From positions 2,418,001 through 2,482,000 of the forward strand of contig NZ_CP093443.1 of NCBI RefSeq assembly GCF_026168515.1: 64,000 nucleotides of DNA, given 5' to 3'. How positions within the stretch are numbered: position 1 is the stretch's first letter; each line of letters begins with the position of its first letter. Below, one piece after another: positions 25,101 through 33,172 of this stretch. The position numbers were made by a program, and so were the translations under genes. The stretch is from Brevibacterium spongiae. Lineage in GTDB: Bacteria; Actinomycetota; Actinomycetes; Actinomycetales; Brevibacteriaceae. Below the pieces are notes generated by a model that was not told the DNA's origin, made no database searches, and saw only the letters and a program-made list of their open reading frames with translations.

Positions 25101-26128
25101 AACGGGCCTTCCTCGGCAACTCGGGAATCGCCTCACCCGGGCGTCGGGTGCCGAAGAACGCCCTGGTCGCAGTGCTCTCGGCAGCTCCGGCGAAGGCGAA
25201 GAAGGGCTCGTCGTGGCTCGGCTCTCCCCCGGTGCAGCTGCGACGCTCGGCTGTGGAGTCCGATGAGTCGCTCACCTATGCCCCGACCTTCGGGGTCAAA
25301 GCTGCGCGCGCTTTCTGGGAGACGCTGCGGATCTCGTCGATCATCGCCGGTGGTGTGCTCATCACCGCAGTGATCCTCACCATCTGGTTCTTCCTCGGAC
25401 TGCCGGGAGGGGTGGCTGCGGAGGCGACGGGGTTCGTCGCGTCGGTCGCTCTGGCCCTGGCCACCTCGGGGATCGTGATGATGGCCGCCGGTGCTGTGGC
25501 GGCGGGAATGGCGGTGGCCGCGAAATGGGTCCTCGCCGGTCCCATCCGTGCCGGGGAGCATCCGCTGTGGTCGTCGTTCATCTGGCGCAACGAGGTGGCC
25601 GACTGCTTCGTCGAACTCGTCGCCGCCCCGTGGTTCGCGCGCAACGCCGTGGGCACCCCTGCGATCGTGTGGTATCTGCGGGCGATGGGGGCGAAGATCG
25701 GACACGGTGTGTGGTGTGAGAGCTACTGGCTGCCGGAGGCCGACCTCGTGCGGCTCGGAGACAACTCGACGATCAACCGCGGCTGTGTGGTGCAGACTCA
25801 CCTGTTCCACGACAGAGTGATGAGCCTCGACACGGTCGAACTCGATCCCGGTGCCACGCTGGGTCCCAACAGCGTCATCCTGCCGGCGTCCACGCTGGGC
25901 GAGAACGCCACCGTGGGTGCCACCTCGCTGGTCATGCGCGGAGAGTTCGTGCCGGCCCATGCCTACTTCAGCGGCAATCCTGTCATACCCTGGGTGGATG
26001 CCCCGGAACTCCCCTCACTCAGCGAAGAAGACCACGACGACGAAGGCCGAGACGAGCCAGGCCGCGACGGACACGGCCGCGACGACGAAGGGCGCGACGA
26101 CGTCCGGTCGGAGCGATCACATGCCTGA
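22109..26128 (+). CDS. Pls/PosA-family single-module nonribosomal peptide synthetase
   Basis: 1339 residues from a GTG. An adenylation domain spans about 15-500: FTSGSTGTPKGVAVTHRS, FDASCEEMW with Asp204, YGPTEATVV, and Lys483 in KTSGKVDR. A carrier domain has Ser538 in AGGGSLAAAQ. Then come six or so membrane helices and three left-handed beta-helix blocks (about 715-840, 950-1060, 1190-1310; hexapeptide-like IGARSTLMPGAEVGAGALVEAG). The length and architecture match epsilon-poly-lysine synthetase, in which the tandem C-terminal domains form the polymer. Partial specificity residues (D, A, E, F, W, T, then V, V) share D-A-E and V-V with remembered lysine codes. The Asp/Arg-rich tail overlaps the aminopeptidase gene by 8 nt. 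Activated amino acid not proven. Confidence 0.92.
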   Translation: MREYAPQFPSPSRPREDRTLIDVLLESASAHPDQPALDDGTRVLSYAELISAIRDLALEMAEAGIGPGDKVGIRVPSGSVDLYLAILATLMLGAAYVPVDVDDPDERARTVFAEAAVTGVITAERRIESRTERGPLERSELRSPTPDDDCWVIFTSGSTGTPKGVAVTHRSAAAFVDAEAALFCQEEPLGPGDRVLAGLSVAFDASCEEMWLAWRHGACLVPAPRALVKSGMDLGPWLSSRQITVVSTVPTLAALWPAESLDNVRLLIFGGEACPPELGRRLSDDDREVWNTYGPTEATVVACAAMLDGSEPVRIGLPLKGWTLAVVDAEGVPVAAGETGELIIGGVGLARYLDAAKDAEKFAPMPSLGWERAYRSGDLVINDPAGLIFVGRADEQIKLGGRRIELGEIDAALQALPGVEGAAAAVKKTAAGTDVLIGYLAPGSGYGEAELPGWESTLREGLPAALVPRLALVEDLPTKTSGKVDRNALPWPLDDGAETSSSDEVFDEDTEWVGQQWTAVLGTRPGSDTDFFTAGGGSLAAAQLVSRLRTRHPSVTVGDIYAHPRFGALARLCLGEEGSGIGPTGPKRTITRTSRGMQAFQVLLGIPVHILGGVRWVVLAMLAANIGVGLGADLPLTPWPVVLVLFLVFVTAWGRMLISAAAARLLMIGIRPGVYPRSGWVHKRLWLAEHIADLAAAVSVASAPWVTWYAKLLGNRIGADADLHSVPPVTGFLTLGDGAAVEPEVDLKGWWVDGDLLRIGRIDISRNATIGARSTLMPGAEVGAGALVEAGSAVTGRVRKNQIYSGSPAVRVGKAKKSWPDPPPRRSLPFLFYAVGSQINALLPYLAVVPGVALMLAVSGIEVVESPWLLVAWSPVVTCLWFLTTALLVLVSVRILAIGMEEGEFPVRSARGYRVWATERLLDMSRDLLFPLYASMLTPWWLRLLGAKVGPGTEISTVVFVPKMTTIAAGAFLADDTMVASYELGHGWMRAGRAKVGKRAFLGNSGIASPGRRVPKNALVAVLSAAPAKAKKGSSWLGSPPVQLRRSAVESDESLTYAPTFGVKAARAFWETLRISSIIAGGVLITAVILTIWFFLGLPGGVAAEATGFVASVALALATSGIVMMAAGAVAAGMAVAAKWVLAGPIRAGEHPLWSSFIWRNEVADCFVELVAAPWFARNAVGTPAIVWYLRAMGAKIGHGVWCESYWLPEADLVRLGDNSTINRGCVVQTHLFHDRVMSLDTVELDPGATLGPNSVILPASTLGENATVGATSLVMRGEFVPAHAYFSGNPVIPWVDAPELPSLSEEDHDDEGRDEPGRDGHGRDDEGRDDVRSERSHA

Positions 26129-27629
26129 TTCCTATACTCCGGGGGTCGGCAGCGCGGATCTGCACATCGACCACTACGATCTCGACCTCGATTACCGGAT
26201 CGGCCCGAATCGGCTCTCGGCCAGGGCGGTGCTCACCGGTCGAGTGCTCACGGACACGACGTCGATCGTCCTCGACCTCACGGGTCTGCGGGTGACCAAG
26301 GCCAGCGTCAACGGCAGGAAGGTCCGGTATTCCGCCCGTGGGAAGAAGCTGCGGCTGACGACTCCCTCGCTCAAACGAGACCAGCCTGTCGTCATCGACA
26401 TCAGCTATACGGGCAATCCGGAGCCGGCGATCGGGACATGGGGCGACATCGGCTGGGAAGAGCTCGAAGACGGTGTGCTCGTGGCCGGTCAGCCCGTCGG
26501 CGCATCGACCTGGTTCCCGTGCAATGACCATCCGTCGAACAAGGCGCAGTACCGGATCAGGGTGCTCGTCGAATCCGAGTACACGGTGGTGTCCAATGGG
26601 AGCCTGACGAAGAAGACTCGCAAGGCCGGGCGCACCCAATGGACGTACGAGTCGACGACTCCCCTGGCGACCTACCTGGCGACGGTGCAGATCGGGCGGT
26701 ACAAGTACGGTGAGATTCCGCTGAGCTCCGGAGCGACGGGGTTCGGCGCCTCGATGATCGGCGCAGCGAAGGATGCTGCCGCCGGTTCGGCCAGGGACGC
26801 CCTGTCGAGTGCCGTCAGAGGGGTGACCGGTGCCGCCGGCAGGGACGCGACAGTTGAGAACGCGTCGGGCAAGAACGCTTCTGCCAAGGCCGAGCCGGTC
26901 CACGACGCGAGCGGCAGACGCACCACGCACAGCCGGACGGAATCTCCCGTTCCCCTCGGTGTCTATGCCGACGATCATTGGGACGTGGCGGTGGAGCGCC
27001 TCGGCGTCCAGCACGGGATGATGAACCTGTTCATCGACCGCTTCGGCCCGTACCCCTTCGAGGTCTATGACGTGGTCGTGACCGATGATGTGCTCGAGAT
27101 CCCGCTGGAGTCGCAGCCTCTGTCCGTGCTCGGCCCCAATCATCTGGGCGCTGAGTGGGAGGCCGAGCGCCTCGTCGCCCATGAGATGGCCCACCAGTGG
27201 TTCGGGAACTCGCTGACACCCTCGCGGTGGAGGGACATCTGGCTCAACGAAGGCTTCGCATGCTACGCGGAGTGGCTGTGGTCGGAGGAGTCCGGTCGGG
27301 CGACCGCGCACGAACGTGCACAGGAATGGTGGGAGAAGCTGTCCGCGCAGCCGCAGGACATCCTGCTCGGCGATCCCGGCGGGCCGGACATGTTCGACGA
27401 CCGGGTGTACAAGCGCGGGGCACTGTGCCTGCACGCGCTGCGCCGGGAATTGGGCGATGCGGACTTCTTCACGGCGGTCGGCGAGTGGACGAAGCGGTAC
27501 CGCCATTCATCGGTGAGCACCGAGGAGTTCATCGACTGCGTCTCGGAGGTGTCCGGACGCGACATCGCCGAGGTGGTCCGTCCGTGGCTCGGCGAACTCG
27601 AGCTCCCGGAATTCCAAGAACTCCCGTAA
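26121..27629 (+). CDS. M1-family zinc aminopeptidase
   Basis: 502 residues from an ATG 8 nt before the end of the synthetase gene; the longer frame upstream is antisense-like noise. His354-Glu355 and His358 in VAHEMAHQWFG plus Glu377 in WLNEGFA form the zinc site with the standard 18-residue spacing. VLEIPLESQPLS replaces the GxMEN substrate loop, as in many actinobacterial members. Residues about 200-275 are an Ala/Ser/Gly-rich insert absent from typical M1 enzymes. The overlap with the synthetase implies co-expression; zinc aminopeptidases have been described as epsilon-poly-lysine degraders in producer streptomycetes, so a trimming or self-protection role is plausible. No signal peptide is visible. 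Confidence 0.92.
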   Translation: MPDSYTPGVGSADLHIDHYDLDLDYRIGPNRLSARAVLTGRVLTDTTSIVLDLTGLRVTKASVNGRKVRYSARGKKLRLTTPSLKRDQPVVIDISYTGNPEPAIGTWGDIGWEELEDGVLVAGQPVGASTWFPCNDHPSNKAQYRIRVLVESEYTVVSNGSLTKKTRKAGRTQWTYESTTPLATYLATVQIGRYKYGEIPLSSGATGFGASMIGAAKDAAAGSARDALSSAVRGVTGAAGRDATVENASGKNASAKAEPVHDASGRRTTHSRTESPVPLGVYADDHWDVAVERLGVQHGMMNLFIDRFGPYPFEVYDVVVTDDVLEIPLESQPLSVLGPNHLGAEWEAERLVAHEMAHQWFGNSLTPSRWRDIWLNEGFACYAEWLWSEESGRATAHERAQEWWEKLSAQPQDILLGDPGGPDMFDDRVYKRGALCLHALRRELGDADFFTAVGEWTKRYRHSSVSTEEFIDCVSEVSGRDIAEVVRPWLGELELPEFQELP

Positions 27630-27680
27630 CTCCCATCAGGGAATTCAGCTTCCTTAACGGAATTCAACTTCCTCACCGGA
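27608..27680. repeat. Degenerate repeats across the aminopeptidase stop codon
   Basis: Three GGAATTC-led units (from 27608, 27640 and 27659) with trailing CTTCCT-type sequence; the first covers the last codons and the TAA stop. Confidence 0.6.
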
Positions 27681-27682
27681 GC

Positions 27683-27720
27683 TCCCGCACGCCCGGAGGT
27701 ACCCTCCCTGGTGTGCGGGA
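27683..27720. terminator. Bidirectional hairpin between aminopeptidase and GNAT genes
   Basis: TCCCGCAC (27683-27690) pairs with GTGCGGGA (27713-27720), with an inner GGAGG/CCTCC stem around TAC. It lies in the 124-bp convergent spacer. Confidence 0.65.
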
Positions 27721-27753
27721 CTTCCGGAAACTCCGCAGCAGGTCGGGGCTGTC

Positions 27754-28650
27754 TCAGCCGAGCCGGCGGACGAGCACGTCGGAGTCGCCGTTGCGTCCGA
27801 CGGACACGAAGCCGTGGTCGGCGTAGAGCTTCGCCGCCCCGTTGCCGTCCTCGACGGAGAGGCTCACGGCTGGGAAGCCGCTCATCCGTGCCAGCGCACA
27901 TACCGTGTCGACGAGTGCTCCGCCGATCCCCTGCCCCTGATGGTCGGGCAGTACGGCGATCGAGAGTTCGGGGATGTCGGCGGCGACCCAGCCGTACCCG
28001 GTGAATGGCGCGCGATCGTCAATCGGCGACAGATCGGGGGCACCGCTGGTGTCCGAGCCCTCGGTGCCTGATCCGTCGATGTCTGATCCGTCGGGCTTCG
28101 AATCGTCGGCCTTCGATTCGTCGGTGTCTGAGGTGTTTGAGGAGTCTGCGTCGTCGGTGCCGGCGTCCGCGGCCTGACCCTCAGCCACGGTCTGACCTTC
28201 ATCCGCAGCCTGCCCCTCGGACGCAGCCTTCTGCTCGGGCACAACCTCACTGCGGACCACCTCGGTGCCGGATTTCTCCAGCGCCGCGGCGAAATCACCG
28301 CTCACCCTGTCATCGGACCTGCCGACGACGTCGTCGATGTCGGCCAGTCGCACCCAGGCGAGCCCGATGATCGGCGATTCGGGGTCAGCTTCGGCATGGG
28401 CGGCCACGGCGATGTCGCCGTTGCGTCCCCAATCGCGGTAGTAGAAGGCGGCGTCGCTGCGGTATTTCAGATCCTCGATCTCGATGCGCGGCTTGTCCAT
28501 GGACCAGTTGAAGCACAGATCGAGGAAGGGCAGGAAGGTCTCGTCTGGGGTCTCAGCCGGCAGCGGACGGATCCGTCCGCGCAGGGAGGAAGACCCCGCC
28601 TCGGCGGGGGTTGCCTGCGAATCATTCGCGACGTTCTTCTCAGCGGTCAT
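27754..28650 (-). CDS. GNAT acetyltransferase with acidic insert
   Basis: 298 residues from the ATG at 28650, preceded by AAAGGAA. The acetyl-CoA site is clear: AVLPDHQGQGIGGALVDTV followed by GFPAVSLSVEDGNGAAKLY and a closing GFVSVGR. Upstream, FLPFLDLCFNWSMD and IIGLAWVRL give the first half of the fold. Between the halves sits an ~80-residue Asp/Ser/Gly/Glu-rich insert (about residues 135-215) built from short repeats such as EGQAADEGQ and DGSDIDGSG. The acetyl acceptor is unknown. The ATG overlaps the MATE-gene stop (ATGA), so the two are coupled. Confidence 0.85.
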   Translation of the reverse strand: MTAEKNVANDSQATPAEAGSSSLRGRIRPLPAETPDETFLPFLDLCFNWSMDKPRIEIEDLKYRSDAAFYYRDWGRNGDIAVAAHAEADPESPIIGLAWVRLADIDDVVGRSDDRVSGDFAAALEKSGTEVVRSEVVPEQKAASEGQAADEGQTVAEGQAADAGTDDADSSNTSDTDESKADDSKPDGSDIDGSGTEGSDTSGAPDLSPIDDRAPFTGYGWVAADIPELSIAVLPDHQGQGIGGALVDTVCALARMSGFPAVSLSVEDGNGAAKLYADHGFVSVGRNGDSDVLVRRLG

Positions 28651-29963
28651 GAGATTCCTTTCTCGACTGCGCGATCGATCCACGCACGGTTGCGGACTCG
28701 CCAGCCCAAGGTCAGGGCGCGGAAACTGACGAATCCGATGCAGAATGCGGCCCACAGTCCCGGCGCTCCCGGCCACATCTGGGCGACCGGGACGAGCAGG
28801 ATCGCATAACCGATCACAGCGACCAATTGTGCCAGAGCGAGGTATCGCGCGTCCTCAGCTCCCATGAGCACTCCGTCGAGGACGAAGACGTAGCCGGCGA
28901 TCGGCAGGCTCACCGCGAGCACCGGCAGGAGCGCGGTCAGTGCGCTCAGCACCTCGGGGTCGGTGGAGAAGGCCCGCGGGATGATTCCGGACCCGGCGAA
29001 GAGGATGATGCCGACGACGATCCCGAACACGATCCCCCACAGGCACAGGCGTCTGTTGATCGCGGCGACCGCCTCGGTGTTCTTCGCCCCCAGTTCGAGT
29101 CCGATCATCGCCTGACCTGCGATGGCAAGCGAATCGAGGGCAAGCGCGAGCGCGAAGAAGATGCTTTGGGCAACTTGGATCGCGGCGAGTTCGGTGGTGC
29201 CCATCGACGTGGCGATGAAGACGAGGATGATGAGTGCGGCGCGCAGTGATATGTTGCGCACCAGCAGCCAGCCGGAGGTCTTCGCCGACGAGAAGACGCC
29301 CGACCAGTCGGGGCGGACGCTGGCGTGGAGGCGTTTGGCGGCGCGGACGGAGATGATGATGTAGATGGTGCACATGCCTGCCTGCGCGATGACAGTGCCC
29401 ATCGCCGAGCCGGCCACTCCCATATCGAGTCCGTAGATGAAGAGGGCATTGAGGCCGATGTTCGCGATGCATCCGGCGGCGGCGACGATCAGCGGAGTCT
29501 TCGTGTCCTGGAGTCCGCGCAGGAGCCCGGTGGCCGCGATGACGGTGAGCATGAACGGCAGTCCCCACCACGAGATCGCCAGATACGAATAAGCACCGGC
29601 GGCGATCTCCGGTTCGGGTCCGAATGCCGCGATCGCGGTATTCAGCAGCGGCAGTCCGATGATGATGAGCAGCACCGAGGTGCACAGTGCGAGCCAGATC
29701 CCGTCGAACCCGGCCGTGATCGCTCCCGCGCGGTCACCCGATCCCATCCGCTTCGCGACGCGCGGGGTCGTGGCATAGGCGAGGAAGATCATCAGTCCCA
29801 GAACCGTCTGCAGGATCGTCGACGCGATCGCCAGCGATCCCAGAGCACCCGCACCGAGGTGGCCGACCATAGCCGTGTCCGTGAGCAGGAAGATGGGTTC
29901 GGCGATCAGTGCTCCGAGCGCGGGGAGTGCTAAACGGAGAATGTCCTTGTCGATCGCTGCCAC
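28647..29963 (-). CDS. MATE-family efflux transporter (DinF-like)
   Basis: 438 residues from a GTG; twelve hydrophobic helices. N-terminal ALPALGALIAEPIFLLTDTAMVGHLG is the standard MATE/DinF opening, and the repeat in the second half (AIQVAQSIFFALALALDS, GQAMIGLELG) supports it. DinF-type proteins export cationic or amphipathic compounds using Na+ or H+. The GNAT gene overlaps the 3' end. The pair is convergent with the Pls-like operon; a link to export of or resistance to its product is only speculation. Confidence 0.92.
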   Translation of the reverse strand: MAAIDKDILRLALPALGALIAEPIFLLTDTAMVGHLGAGALGSLAIASTILQTVLGLMIFLAYATTPRVAKRMGSGDRAGAITAGFDGIWLALCTSVLLIIIGLPLLNTAIAAFGPEPEIAAGAYSYLAISWWGLPFMLTVIAATGLLRGLQDTKTPLIVAAAGCIANIGLNALFIYGLDMGVAGSAMGTVIAQAGMCTIYIIISVRAAKRLHASVRPDWSGVFSSAKTSGWLLVRNISLRAALIILVFIATSMGTTELAAIQVAQSIFFALALALDSLAIAGQAMIGLELGAKNTEAVAAINRRLCLWGIVFGIVVGIILFAGSGIIPRAFSTDPEVLSALTALLPVLAVSLPIAGYVFVLDGVLMGAEDARYLALAQLVAVIGYAILLVPVAQMWPGAPGLWAAFCIGFVSFRALTLGWRVRNRAWIDRAVEKGIS

Positions 29964-30008
29964 AGAACGATTCTAACGAACAGGACGGACGCGAGCGGTG
30001 CCGTGCCT

Positions 30009-30039
30009 GGTGGGGCGGGTGGTGGGGTGGGTGGCGGGG
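30009..30039 (+). other. G-run cluster, possible G-quadruplex
   Basis: Repeated GGGG and GGG tracts separated by one to five bases over 31 bp in the divergent spacer, on the plus strand. Confidence 0.4.
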
Positions 30040-30194
30040 TTCGAGGCGGAGTGCACGGTGGGGCGTCGCGAATCTCGTGTCAGTGGCGAAAGATACGGTT
30101 GGAGAACAAACAGATCAGCGATGATCGGAATATCCGCAGACCGAATTTGGCTCACCGGAATCGACATTCAGTTCTATTTGTAATCGTATTGTGA

Positions 30195-30223
30195 TGTTAA
30201 TTACTATACTCAGCTCGTATAAT
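30195..30223 (+). promoter_or_regulatory. Promoter of the DUF222-HNH gene
   Basis: TGTTAA (30195-30200) and a perfect TATAAT (30218-30223) with 17-base spacing in an A+T-rich block; about 60 nt before the chosen ATG. Confidence 0.6.
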
Positions 30224-30285
30224 TGAAGCAGACAACGATCCTGACGATCGACTTCCACAGCGACGTGGAGAGGGGGCAAGACCCG

Positions 30286-33009
30286 ATGAAGACCATCGGC
30301 GACAACGACAGTCCGACATCGAACCTGCCCGCAGCTCCCCCAGCCGACGCGGACTGCGCGACCCTGTCCCAACACCGCCGCGCACACGGGCGCCGCCTCG
30401 AGGATGCCGAAGACAGCGAACTCGTCGACCTCTTCCGTGTCTACGCGGACAGCAGCATCGCTCAGATCAACTCGCTCGTCGCCACCAGCACGGTCGTCGT
30501 CCAGGACGTCGCCTACGCCCTCGGACTCACCGGCACTCACCTCGACGACGTCTATGAGTTCGCGCCGTTCACCGAGACCGTTGCCCGCCACCGCGCCCCT
30601 GAAGCCGGAGAGTCCGAGGCAGTCTCCGAACCATGCGACGACTCAGCCGTAGCATCGACCTCCGACCGCTTCCCACCCGAGTCCATCGCGGCACTCACGG
30701 ATGCCGAGGCAACAGCCTGGGCCGAGGCGATCACTCAGGTCGAGTCCGAAACCGGAACGACGTTCGCCAAAGGCAGGGGACGGAAGAAGAACCGTGCGGC
30801 AGGCCGACTCCTTCGCCGCGCGTCGAAACTCGCCGAAGAGATCCTCGCCAACCCAGCGCCGCTCCCCGACTTCCCGGGATATGACCCGACTCAGACGTTC
30901 TTCACCTGGCTGCGCGGCAACCTCGAACCGACCGATGCCGGGGTGTACTCAAGCCTGCTCGGTGCCACGACGAGCAATGCGCTCAGGCACATGACCTCGT
31001 CGATGACGCTCACCCACGGACTGCCGAAATTCCTGCGCCGCTGCCTCGACGGCGACTTCACGATCGAGCACGTCGACAGCGCCACGCGCGCCTGCCGCGA
31101 CCTCCACTTCGAGCACCTGCCGACCATCGACGAGTTCCTCAGCAAGAGGCGCGCCGACATCACGATCGAGACGTTCAAACGCTCGCTCACGCTCAAGATC
31201 GCCGCGACCCAGCCTCCCGAGGACACCCTCAAGAACGTCGCTCTGCGCCGCCGGGTCGACCTCACCACAGGCGACGACGGCACCGCCTACCTCACCCTGA
31301 CCGGCCCCGCGCCGGAACTGCAGGCGTGCTACCGCCGGCTCGACGCCTTCACCCGGGCCGTGTACAAAAGCAACACCAGCGCGTTCTCCAACCAGCTGAA
31401 GGCCGGAGACTGCTTCGACGAGGACCGATCGATCTCGGCGCTGATGTTCGACATCCTCACTCGCACGCGGCCGCAGATGAAGCTGCGCATCATCAGCACA
31501 AACAACGCCGACGGCACGTCGACGAACACCGACTTCCCGCTCGACGGGCTCTTCGCCGGCCCCGACGGAGTCCCCATGCACGAAGGCGAATCGCTGCTCG
31601 ACTACATAGAGCGCGTCTTCGACGACCTCGACGAGAATGGGTACACCGAGGCTGCACAGGAGGAGTGTGCCCCACAGGAGAAGTGTGCCCAGAGCTCGGC
31701 CCCCTCGACGACCCCGGCTGATCGCGCTTTCGAGTCACAGATCCTCGAGGCCATCCTCAGCAGCCGCACCACGACAGACACCGCAGCTGGGAACCCGGCG
31801 AACAGCAGCACCGAAGTCTTGACGGGCACCAACGCCGTGGACTCGACCAGCACCACAGCCGCTGGCACACGGAACAGCATGAACCGCACCGGCATCAACG
31901 ACGCACTCGCGACGCTGATCGGATCCCGAGCCAGCGGGGCCCGCCCCACCGAGGGAGCCAACTCCGCCGCAGTCGGCGCGGCAGATTCCTTCGGAACCCC
32001 CATCCGCGACGAAGGCGGTTGCAGGATCAGCTTCGAGTTCCTCCTCGACATGCCCACAAGCGAATACTGGCTGTCGAACCAAGCAAGCACGTTCATCACC
32101 GTTCCCCTGCTCACCCTGCTCAGCCAGATCCAGCAGGACACGGACGGTGAGGGCTTCGATCAGCAGAGCTCAGAATCCGGCGAAACGGACGAACGGCCGA
32201 CTACGCCCCCATGCGCAGATCCCGCCGAACCGAGCCCTGCCACCGAACAGCTGACCTCGGAAGAGGTGTGCGATCTGGCCGGCATGCTTCCGGGCGGCTC
32301 CCCGATCCCCGCCGACATGGCCCGTCGTGTTGCGGGCTACTCCACCACGTGGACCCGTCTGCTCACCGACCCCGCGACCGGGACCCCGATCGACGCCAAG
32401 GCGCAGACGTACGCCATTCCGAACAACGTGCGTAAGACACTCGTCGCACAGTACGTGACCTGCACGTTCCCTGGCTGCACGCTGCCCGCAGAGACCTCGG
32501 AAGTCGACCACATCGACCCATTCGATCACGTCGATCCGAGCCGCGGAGGACTCACCCGCTTCGGAAACCTGCATTGTCTTTGCAAGCTGCACCACAGCCT
32601 GAAGACCGCGAAGAAGTTCGACGTCCGAATGACTGAGCCCGGACACCTTGAGTACGTCTTCCGCCGCGGCGTCACGGTCGAGGTTGTCACCCCGGACAAC
32701 CCGCTCAACGTCGAGCACGCTCGCCTGTTCCTCGAGCGCTTCGGAAGTGCCCTGCCGCGGGCAGACCGACGGATCGATCCCGAACCTGCGATGGACGAAG
32801 CAGCACCGACCGACGAGGAGACACCTGCGCCCCGCCGACGGAGAAGGGGACGAGACTGCCCCGAACCTGCTGCCGCCGACGGACAGCCCGGGTGGCGCGA
32901 GGCTGCGGCTGACCCGTTCGCCGGGTCCCCCGGCACGTCCGACGAACGCACCGACTCGGGCGAGCTCCGCGATTGGTTCTGGGACTCCGGCGAGCCCCCA
33001 CCGTTCTGA
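30286..33009 (+). CDS. DUF222 and HNH-endonuclease domain protein
   Basis: 907 residues from the ATG at 30286; the alternative TTG at 30223 is part of the -10 element and is unlikely. AGAGGGGG lies about ten bases upstream. A DUF222 region spans about 50-450. An HNH nuclease motif follows at about 725-770: CTFPGC, EVDHIDPFDH, LHCLCKLHH. The tail is Pro/Arg/Asp-rich. This is the actinobacterial 13E12-repeat-like family, usually multicopy per genome. Nuclease activity and target are untested; a mobile or defence role is often suspected. The sequence context is A+T-richer upstream, but the gene itself has ordinary composition. No flanking inverted repeats are evident. Confidence 0.9.
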   Translation: MKTIGDNDSPTSNLPAAPPADADCATLSQHRRAHGRRLEDAEDSELVDLFRVYADSSIAQINSLVATSTVVVQDVAYALGLTGTHLDDVYEFAPFTETVARHRAPEAGESEAVSEPCDDSAVASTSDRFPPESIAALTDAEATAWAEAITQVESETGTTFAKGRGRKKNRAAGRLLRRASKLAEEILANPAPLPDFPGYDPTQTFFTWLRGNLEPTDAGVYSSLLGATTSNALRHMTSSMTLTHGLPKFLRRCLDGDFTIEHVDSATRACRDLHFEHLPTIDEFLSKRRADITIETFKRSLTLKIAATQPPEDTLKNVALRRRVDLTTGDDGTAYLTLTGPAPELQACYRRLDAFTRAVYKSNTSAFSNQLKAGDCFDEDRSISALMFDILTRTRPQMKLRIISTNNADGTSTNTDFPLDGLFAGPDGVPMHEGESLLDYIERVFDDLDENGYTEAAQEECAPQEKCAQSSAPSTTPADRAFESQILEAILSSRTTTDTAAGNPANSSTEVLTGTNAVDSTSTTAAGTRNSMNRTGINDALATLIGSRASGARPTEGANSAAVGAADSFGTPIRDEGGCRISFEFLLDMPTSEYWLSNQASTFITVPLLTLLSQIQQDTDGEGFDQQSSESGETDERPTTPPCADPAEPSPATEQLTSEEVCDLAGMLPGGSPIPADMARRVAGYSTTWTRLLTDPATGTPIDAKAQTYAIPNNVRKTLVAQYVTCTFPGCTLPAETSEVDHIDPFDHVDPSRGGLTRFGNLHCLCKLHHSLKTAKKFDVRMTEPGHLEYVFRRGVTVEVVTPDNPLNVEHARLFLERFGSALPRADRRIDPEPAMDEAAPTDEETPAPRRRRRGRDCPEPAAADGQPGWREAAADPFAGSPGTSDERTDSGELRDWFWDSGEPPPF

Positions 33010-33112
33010 CCTGACCTCCCGGCGGCAGCGCCCCAGCAGTGCCCGGTGAGCCTTGCCGTTCCACACCCATCTGCACACAGAGCCACACAGAGCTAGAACG
33101 AGCCACCCAGTG

Positions 33113-33164
33113 CAGAGGCCGGTGGCATTCGAAATGAGTTCATCTCGAATGCCACCGGCCTCTG
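33113..33164. terminator. Large palindromic terminator between HNH gene and thiolase
   Basis: Perfect 20-bp arms (33113-33132 and 33145-33164) around a 12-base loop that itself contains ATGA/TCAT. It lies 8 nt after the thiolase stop and about 100 nt after the HNH-gene stop. There is no T tract. Confidence 0.8.
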
Positions 33165-33172
33165 GCTTGCCG

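Larger units (their letters stand above)
29964..30285. other. Spacer between MATE and DUF222-HNH genes
   Basis: About 320 bp without a gene. The left part is very G-rich on the plus strand; the right part (30150-30230) is unusually A+T-rich for this genome and contains the promoter of the HNH gene. Confidence 0.65.

Noticed and set aside
20504-29963. A wider biosynthetic gene cluster around the Pls-like synthetase
   Set aside because: Amidohydrolase, GNAT and MATE are on the opposite strand with their own signals; no tailoring or regulator genes link them, so only the synthetase-aminopeptidase pair is treated as a unit.
30286-33009. HNH protein as an intron or transposon
   Set aside because: No terminal inverted repeats, target duplication or intron structure found; kept as a DUF222-HNH gene only.
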